A DNA stretch of 64,000 nt from contig JARFIW010001188.1 in assembly GCA_036346225.1 (NCBI GenBank), positions 1 to 64,000 of the forward strand. The letters are read 5' to 3'. Shown in pieces: positions 57,514 to 64,000 of the stretch; position 1 is the stretch's first letter; each line of letters opens with the position of its first letter. The position numbers and the translations under genes were made by a program. The DNA comes from Platerodrilus igneus (taxonomy: Eukaryota; Arthropoda; Insecta; Coleoptera; Lycidae). Under the pieces are notes generated by a model that did not search any database, was not told the origin of the DNA, and saw only the letters and a list, made by a program, of their open reading frames with translations.

Positions 57514-58290
57514 TTAAATAGCAATTATAAGCGGCCCGACGATTTTTACCAAGCGGTTCAATACTATGATTGAAAGGAAGAGCAACCGTGTAACGACCAG
57601 AATCGTCACGCGAGTGGGTTGCGAGAAAATGCGTCTCACAACACACATCCTCTGGGGAGGTTTCCGTGGAATTTTAATTTCTTCCAATTCCCAGAAATTT
57701 CTTATTTCTTTATCTATAGAATCAGATTGAATGAAAAGTGAAGTAGCATTAACCGTAGGGTTAATACACGGAACTTGACCGAGCAGCACGTAACCAAACA
57801 TGGTTTGAATCGCCAAAGGGCGGCCAGGAATAATAGCGGAATGATCGGAAAACAGTACTTCGGCACATATCTCGGCACCTAGAAGAATTTCTACGGGCAA
57901 GGATTGATGGAAACTTTTATCAGCCATTTGCATATTTTTAAATTTATTATAAACAGAAATGGGCAATGAACTACCCGGTATATTTCCTGTTATTTTAGGA
58001 AATATTGAAGCCTTGAATTGAATTCTATTTTGAGAATATTTAGAATAGACTGTGCAACAAACAGTCCCTTGGACTTTATTAAAGCGTCGGAAATTCCACT
58101 AACTTGGCGGGAATCCCTAGTACGCTGAAGACCCAAACGTTGAACACATGTACTAGTAATTGCGTTTATTTGAGATCCAGAATCAAAAACGCACCTTACG
58201 GGTTGTAAATCCTGGTTTATATCTAAAATAAGAGCCTGCACTGTTGCCAACAGCACAGTATAATTTTCATGAGAATTCGAAACATTACAA
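57514..58290 (-). pseudogene. BEL protease
   Basis: Aspartic protease of BEL pol. QPVRCVFDSGSQINAITSTC is the active site (D-S-G), at about 58205. The frame changes near 58060 within the segment leading to PKITGNIPGSS. The next open frame (57966-57514) has LPVEILLGAEICAEVLFSDH and PLAIQTMFGYVLLGQV, the conserved second half in the DUF1758-type region, then FWELEEIKIPRK, which leads towards RT. Confidence 0.82.
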
Positions 58291-59523
58291 GCCGAAACTA
58301 TTTCGGGTGCTATTGCAGTAGGGGATTTTTCCGAATTATGCACCACCTCGTTAGGTAGGGGTTTATGCAACAAAGTATGGTGATATGAGGAATGGCAAAC
58401 TTTACATTTACCTTCAGAATTGCAACCTCGAGTATGATTACCCAAGCATTTAAAGCACAAATTTAAAGTTTTAATAGTGGAATAACGATCGGCAATATTA
58501 AGTGCATGAAATGTTGAACAACCATAAATTTTATGAGCTTCACCACAGCACGGGCATGAAACTCGGACAGCTTTAGCCGTAGCGGCATTTTGCGAACTTT
58601 TCATTAAGAGGGACTGATTGAAGTTGGACTTGAAACGAGGATGCGCATTAGGTTTAATAACCTTATCTTTTTTCATATCGTCATAAAGCTCAGAGGTTTT
58701 GCTTTGCAACGATAAAAAATCGAAGAGCTGGGAACAAGTAGGAACTTCGGAACCTACTTTTAGATCAAAAGCATTTTGCGTTTTGAACTCAAGATTACGG
58801 TAACACAACGAAAATAGTATAAAGTCGGCCATATCTTCGACTTTATCCGCCGCCTTCAATGTGTTAACAGCGTTAAAATGAATATTGATGAAGTTTGAGA
58901 GAGATCCAGATGATTTAAATTGTAATATTTTATTTAAATAATAGCTAGTAATTCTACGGGTGAGCTGTAGCGTTCTTCTAGCTTATCAAAAGCTTGTTGG
59001 TACAAATCAGCCTCAAGGGCTAGATCCGAAATTAGGGCGAGAGCTTCACCCTTAAGATAGCTACGCAAATAGTGATATTTACGAATTAGCGGAATTTGTT
59101 CGTTTTCATGAACCAGACTCTTGTAAAGCGAAATGAAATTTTGCCAGTTTTCTACACATCCATCAAAGGGGGTTATACTTAGAGGTTTTAAATAACTTAC
59201 AGAAGTTTGAGAGGGATTAGTTGAAGTATCATCAACCGATTTTGATGCATTTTGTTTGATATCTAAATACCGCGTACGAATGACGTCTAACAGATTGTCA
59301 AACGAAGAACTTTGAGTTTTAATCTCATCCTTTTCGTCAACAACCGAATTATAGGTTAAAATTTTATCGTAGACAACATCTAGTTGTTGTTCAATACTTT
59401 GCATACGTAGATATCTCGCTTCTACGGCAGCTAAACGGGTTGCAGTACGAACATAATCGGCAATTTCGGTTAAGCGCGCGAAATAGTCTTCAAGTTTTTT
59501 CTTTAAAATATCGCCTTCCGCCA
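58291..59523 (-). pseudogene. BEL gag
   Basis: The start is taken at the ATG at 59523-59521 (MAEGDILKKKLEDYFARLTE); the upstream in-frame Met at 59692 lies in the leader and lacks family features. An N-terminal coiled-coil-like region is followed by LKPLSITPFDGCVENWQNFI, the conserved DUF1759 block, and by YHYLRSYLKGEALALISDL. A 1-nt loss near 58930 breaks the frame. The second part (58859 onward) has FKTQNAFDLKVGSEVPTCSQ and cysteine knuckles CPCCGEAHKIYGC, CFKCLGNHTRGC and CKVCHSSYHHTLLH. Confidence 0.85.
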
Positions 59524-59874
59524 TAATTAGGAACTTTATGAATAAATTAACAATAGTTAAGTAAACTAACGTACGTATTAAAGGACGGCTTGTTTGTAAA
59601 CAAACAAATTCTGAATGGAGTGCAATGATCTTGATATTGGAATATGGTAACAATAATCTAATTGCAATGAACTTGAACTCAAAAGAATGCACGTGCGATT
59701 TAACAACAAATTGAAACGTACAGATAACACTTTCAAATCGTTTCTATTATCAAGTACTAAATGATTTACGAATTTGTGAATTAATAAAGACCTACGTTTG
59801 TATGCCTTTGAATCGATGAGGCGAGAAAGAGAGAACGATATAAACGTAGTTCTAGATCCGGTCGATGGAGCAAA
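59524..59874 (-). other. BEL leader between 5' LTR and gag
   Basis: About 350 bp. The sequence next to the LTR reads TTTGCTCCATCGACCGGATC on the minus strand and should contain the primer-binding site; I cannot assign the tRNA. Confidence 0.5.
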
Positions 59875-60295
59875 TGTTTTGTTATCGAATACCCGTTTTC
59901 CGTAACGGGATACAAATAGAACCACCTTGAGTGCAAAAGGCCGTAAACAAGGGGTTCCGAGATAGAGCGTGGACTGTAATTATTAAGGGGTGAGGGTGAG
60001 AACAGTTTATAGGAGTATAATCATACAAAGACATAAAAAACACTTACTGAAAGTTCCTTTAGCACCGGAGAGGCACTAAACACTGTAACTAACGCTTTTG
60101 GCCAAGGGTTGAAGGAAAGGAGCGAGACAGGAAAGGAAGAGTCCAATGCCGAATTAGAAGAAAAGAGCGGATTTATTTTTATTAGTTGTGGCTATCACGA
60201 GACTTGACGACCGACCCAATAACAAGCGCTAACCATTCGGACCCGCTCGCGCGGAGAGAGGAATGCCCCGAACGGGGACAGATATGGCGCGTACA
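59875..60295 (-). repeat. BEL 5' LTR
   Basis: 421 bp, over 99% identical by eye to 53848-54269. Confidence 0.93.
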
Positions 60296-60300
60296 ACTAA

Positions 60301-61985
60301 TGTAAATAGTCATGTATTGCCCCTAGATGTCATGTACTGCTAATTATTGTCATTTATTGTCATATATTGGCATTTTTGTCACATATCGTTAGTTGTCACT
60401 TACTGTCACAATTGGCGTTTATTTTTGTTTATTACCCTTGTGTGTCATGCATTACTATCTATACCATTTTTCACTGTAATTCATTGTCACTCGTTACAAT
60501 TTATTGATATTTATGGACATTCATTCATTTACTGTAATAATTGCACTTATTGTTAGTTATTACCACTTGTCATTTGGTGTCATTAGTACCATTTATTGGT
60601 ATTAATTGCCAATTATTGTCTTTTGCTGCCATTTTATGCCATTTATTATAATTTATAGGTATTTATGACCATTTATTTTGATTTATTTTCACTTATTGTA
60701 AATTATTATTTGTTAAGATTTAATGTCATTTACACTTGCTTATTTGGTTTAATATTTATTGTTATTTAATGCCATATGGGGTTTTATTGTTGTTTCGTAC
60801 ATTCATTGCCACTTATCATTGCTAACGTCATTTATCATCAAAAGCCGTCTATTATTACCATTTTGTTTTACTAATCGTCATGTATCATTGTCTATGGTCA
60901 TTTGTTGCTATTTGTTGTCAATTACTGTCATTCATTGGTATGTATTTTAATTTATTGAACTTTATTGTGGTTTAGTGTCATTATCTGCCATTTATTGCCA
61001 TTTGATTTCATTCATTTTCATTTCCTGTATACCGTTTTTACTGTCACTTATTTTCATTTATTATTTAGTGTCATCTATTGGTATTATCTTGTATTGTCGT
61101 TAATGGGCATTTATCCAATTGCATTGTCCTTTAGTGTCGTTTAATGTCAATCGTGTTCTTATTTTGTCATTTACTGTCATCTATAGTCAGCATCATTATT
61201 TATTGTCATTCACTTTTATTTTGTGCCGCTTATAGCGTTTATTAGTGTTTGTCTTCATTTATAGACATGTAGTGTTATTTATTATCATTTGTTAATATTT
61301 AATGTAATTTATTGCCAGATATGGTGATTTATTGATATTTACTAGATTTGTTACTAATTATACTTGCTAATTCTGGTTATCATCATATACTGTTATATAT
61401 TATTATTTCTCCTTACTTGTTGTCATCATTGTCATTTATGTTGTATAGTGTCATTTATTTCATTAATTAGATTTTACTGTTGTCTAGTTTCATCTACTGC
61501 CATCGATTGTGTGTTGTTTTCATTTACTGTCATGCTTGGGCATTTATTGTCATTAGTTGTCATTTAATGTAATTTATTTTTGATTAATGTCATATATTGT
61601 AAATTGCTAATATTTACTACATTCATTATCATTTATCGTTGTTAAACACCATTTATCTGCATATACTGTAAATTGTTGCAATTTCGTATCAATTATTGTT
61701 GCTTATTGCCATCTATCGTCGTCTTTTTCATTTACATTCATTTATTGAATTTTATCATTATTTCGTGTCATATACTGCTATTTATTATTATCTGTTTTCA
61801 TTTACTGTCATTTAATGTCCTAACTGTCTGTTATTGTCATTTATTGTGACCTACTGTCATATATCGTCATGATTATAAATTTTTGTCATCAATTGTTATT
61901 TATTGTCGCTTATTGTTATTTATTTTACAATTTACTGTTTTTAATTGTTATTTATTATCATTTATCGTTATTGATTCTCGTTTAT
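60301..61985. repeat. Degenerate ~10-bp minisatellite, right block
   Basis: Continuation of the array at 51520-53842 after the BEL element. Words such as TTATTGTCATT and CATTTATTGTC dominate. Open frames here are composition artefacts. Confidence 0.9.
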
Positions 61986-62004
61986 TATTTCCAAGTACGT
62001 CCAC

Positions 62005-63735
62005 GATGCAGTCAACACCAATGTCTACTCCAGAAAGTCAGATTTCAGCAGTCGAGAAAAGCTGTTGGGTGAAAGAGGATCAAAAATAACATCTAAAATG
62101 TATCGTAAAATTAAAGAATTAGAAAATTCTTTGAAAACTAAAAATGCTCGCTGTGAACGTTACAAGAAACGTTATTGCGTATCAAGGAAGAAAATTATTA
62201 TTGCACCTGCATCAGGACTATCTACAAACACCAAAGTTACACAAACTTCACAAGGACAAACTGTAACACTTTATGTGAGAAACTGTCTGCTCTTTGGTGA
62301 AACTTTGAGCACTGTATTAGAAAACACCCACACAACTACAAAAACCATTAAAGAAGAACGAAACTTGTGGTCTGCTATATAAGACGATTTATTGCGAAAA
62401 TACAGACTAGGCAACCAGACACCTTTGAAGCGAAAGAGAAATAAAATATAAAGTGATATTATTGGTACATGTAGACCTGGAGGAAAGTGCATAACTAAAA
62501 GAATTAATAATGATGTTATTTGCTTTTTCAAATGTGACGAAATTTCTAAAATGTGCTCAGGAAAAAAGGCTGAGTAATGAAAAATAAAATAAAGAAACAA
62601 AAAAAGGTTTCTAAATGACACACTGAGAAATCTATTCGACAACTTCTCTTGTCAAGCGACATACAAGATCAGTTATACCACGTTTTGTTGACTCAAACCG
62701 TACCGGGTAGTAGCACGTCAAGTAGAAGGTAGAGAAACCTGCGGCTGCTTAATTCATATCAACATGAAAAATATTATTAGTAGCAGCTCGGCTGTGTTAA
62801 ATATTTAAACATAACTATTCGGTAATAATGTTGAACGAAAAATATGCTGCATCAATTTCAGCTAACTTTGCTTACTAAAAAATGCAAAGAATGTATGTTT
62901 AAAAATATCCTACACAATACATGAGAAGGAAAGGAAGGTGAAGCTTTACTAGTGGGTTTACGAAAGAGCAACATATAGAGTTGATGAAAAGTACGCACAC
63001 AGTGCAAATCCATGAATATTGCAAAAGTGGTTGTTGTAACAATATTGGATACAGAACTGAAGGCACAACTTCCTATTTATACCAAAGCAAAGAAATAAAA
63101 AAACTTAAAGATAATTTGATAAATGATTCAGCACTGTTGCACATTGACTTCAGACTTCACTGAGAATTACTCTTGCAAGTACGGTGAGGAAATTCAGGCT
63201 TTTCACTCTGGTTGATCACGAGAACAGCTTTCACTACACATGCATATTGTATACCAAGCCCGAAAACTACTTTAACTCTGTCTATTTGCATAATAAGTAA
63301 ATGCTTACAGCATGATGTGTGCACGTTATCTGGGTGTATTTGAAACCTGTTTTCGAAGATTTGACAAAACTGATACCGGATGTAAAACCTGTTTATGTTT
63401 TGAGTGATGGGCCTGTTATCCAATACAGGTATAAAAAAATGTTCTACATCAAAATGTTTATTCCGACAGTAAAGACCTTCATCTGGAACTATTTCGAGAG
63501 CAGGCATGGGAAATAGTCTCCAGATGGCACCGGTGTGATATTAAAAAGAACTGCTGGCCACCTTGTCACGGAGGGTAAAGATATAATCTAGACAGATTTG
63601 TCCAATCTCTGCAGACCCATTGCTCTGGGATCACCATTTGTGTTATCAAAGACGAAAATGATCAAAGTTCATCAAGTGGTTTTTAAAGATACTGCAAAAT
63701 ATATCGAGTCCCGCTCTCGTAGTTGCTTCGAATGC
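62005..63735 (+). pseudogene. Uncharacterised insect protein family, decayed copy
   Basis: Plus strand, many frames. Pieces in order: a Lys-rich coiled coil (62065-62382, KMYRKIKELENSLKTK); CSGKKAE, a stop, then RFLNDTLRNLFDNF and YKISYTTFC near 62560-62690; ETCGCLIHINM near 62735; IWVYLKPVFEDLTKLIPDVK and YVLSDGPVIQYRYKKMFY (63324-63450); TFIWNYFESRHGK and SPDGTGVILKRTAGHLVTEG (63478-63570); then LDRFVQSLQTHCSGITICVI (63590-63650). This order, with an S-D-G-P-x-x-Q-Y-R motif and an [EA]-x-G-H-G-K-[SG]-x-P-D-G-[TV]-G-x-x-x-K-R-T-A segment, matches from memory a large uncharacterised family common in insect and cnidarian genomes. Its function is not known to me. It is disabled by many stops and shifts. 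Confidence 0.55.
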
Positions 63736-64000
63736 AAAGATATATGCAGTCACCACTATTTTGGCAAGAATTTCACAAGAAAAGAGATGCATCACTCACC
63801 TGAACCGTCAGTAAAATCGCCCGTTTCAACTTCAGCTAAGTTTAAACCAGGCGAGACTGGATCATTGTAAAATACTATACTTCACCGTACCCAGGTTAAT
63901 ACTGTCTTGTAGACGGACACGGCAATGATACTAACAGATGTTTGTGGCAGATTTAAATGGCCTCTCAAAAAGACATCTGTTGATACCATTTCGAAAACAT
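63736..64000. other. Unassigned end of window
   Basis: May hold the last part of the preceding pseudogene; nothing else is recognised. Confidence 0.35.

Larger units (their letters stand above)
53848..60295 (-). mobile_element. BEL/Pao LTR retrotransposon
   Basis: A 6,448-bp element. LTRs 53848-54269 and 59875-60295 begin TG and end CA on both strands. They are flanked by a perfect 5-bp target duplication ACTAA (53843-53847 and 60296-60300), the length usual for BEL/Pao. Gag-pol is on the minus strand in the order gag, protease, RT, RNase H, integrase, and all domains are present. A polypurine tract AGGTGGGCGG lies against the 3' LTR. It is inserted in the TTTATTGTCA minisatellite. Confidence 0.93.

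Overview
The window reads as repeat-rich, AT-rich nuclear DNA from an arthropod, most probably an insect. The basis is the mixture of mobile elements: Ty3/gypsy and BEL/Pao LTR retrotransposons, Penelope-like elements (PLEs) with GIY-YIG endonuclease, CR1/Jockey-type and RTE-type LINEs, and DD41D mariner-like transposons. The species cannot be named from this. I found no convincing host gene, rRNA, tRNA gene or CRISPR array. Almost every coding trace is a fragment of a mobile element, and most are broken by frameshifts or stops.

Layout. 1-6.7 kb: a decayed Ty3/gypsy element (family 1) between two long direct repeats. 6.8-12.5 kb: a BEL/Pao gag fragment, a gypsy integrase fragment, one arm of a palindromic element, and an internally deleted gypsy element of family 2, all on the minus strand. 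13.0-14.1 kb: a foldback (palindromic) element. 14.1-19.0 kb: a minus-strand LINE whose 3' UTR is split by a 2.55-kb mariner-like element with ~510-bp terminal inverted repeats. 19.0-29.1 kb: a cluster of PLEs. It holds PLE3 (truncated, with inverted flanking repeats), a solo gypsy LTR, PLE1 (a nearly complete copy preceded by a 1.65-kb inverted partial copy), PLE2 (minus strand) and a ~545-bp palindrome made only of PLE-type terminal sequence. Seven hammerhead-ribozyme-like motifs lie in these terminal repeats. 30-35 kb: minus-strand pieces of a CR1/Jockey LINE and an RTE-type LINE. 36.5-39 kb: a LINE fragment ending at a second mariner-like element. 39.8-42.4 kb: a ~136-bp satellite with a 1,087-bp higher-order period. 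42.4-44.6 kb: a second RTE-type LINE with repeated 3' ends. 46.3-50.4 kb: a nearly full-length CR1-like LINE with a PHD finger in ORF1 and a (TTAC)n tail. 51.5-62.0 kb: a long degenerate ~10-bp minisatellite (TTTATTGTCA-like) that contains a tRNA-derived SINE and is interrupted by a BEL/Pao element (53848-60295) with near-identical LTRs and a 5-bp target duplication. 62.0-63.9 kb: a decayed copy of an uncharacterised insect protein family.

How the parts relate. (TA)n tracts sit at most junctions between elements, which suggests repeated insertion into, or seeding of, TA microsatellites. Nesting gives relative ages: mariner 1 is younger than its LINE host, and the BEL element is younger than the minisatellite. 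The most interesting signal is the set of hammerhead-like motifs, which recur in four PLE-type sequence families with the same unusual geometry. This includes a bare palindrome that carries one motif on each strand.
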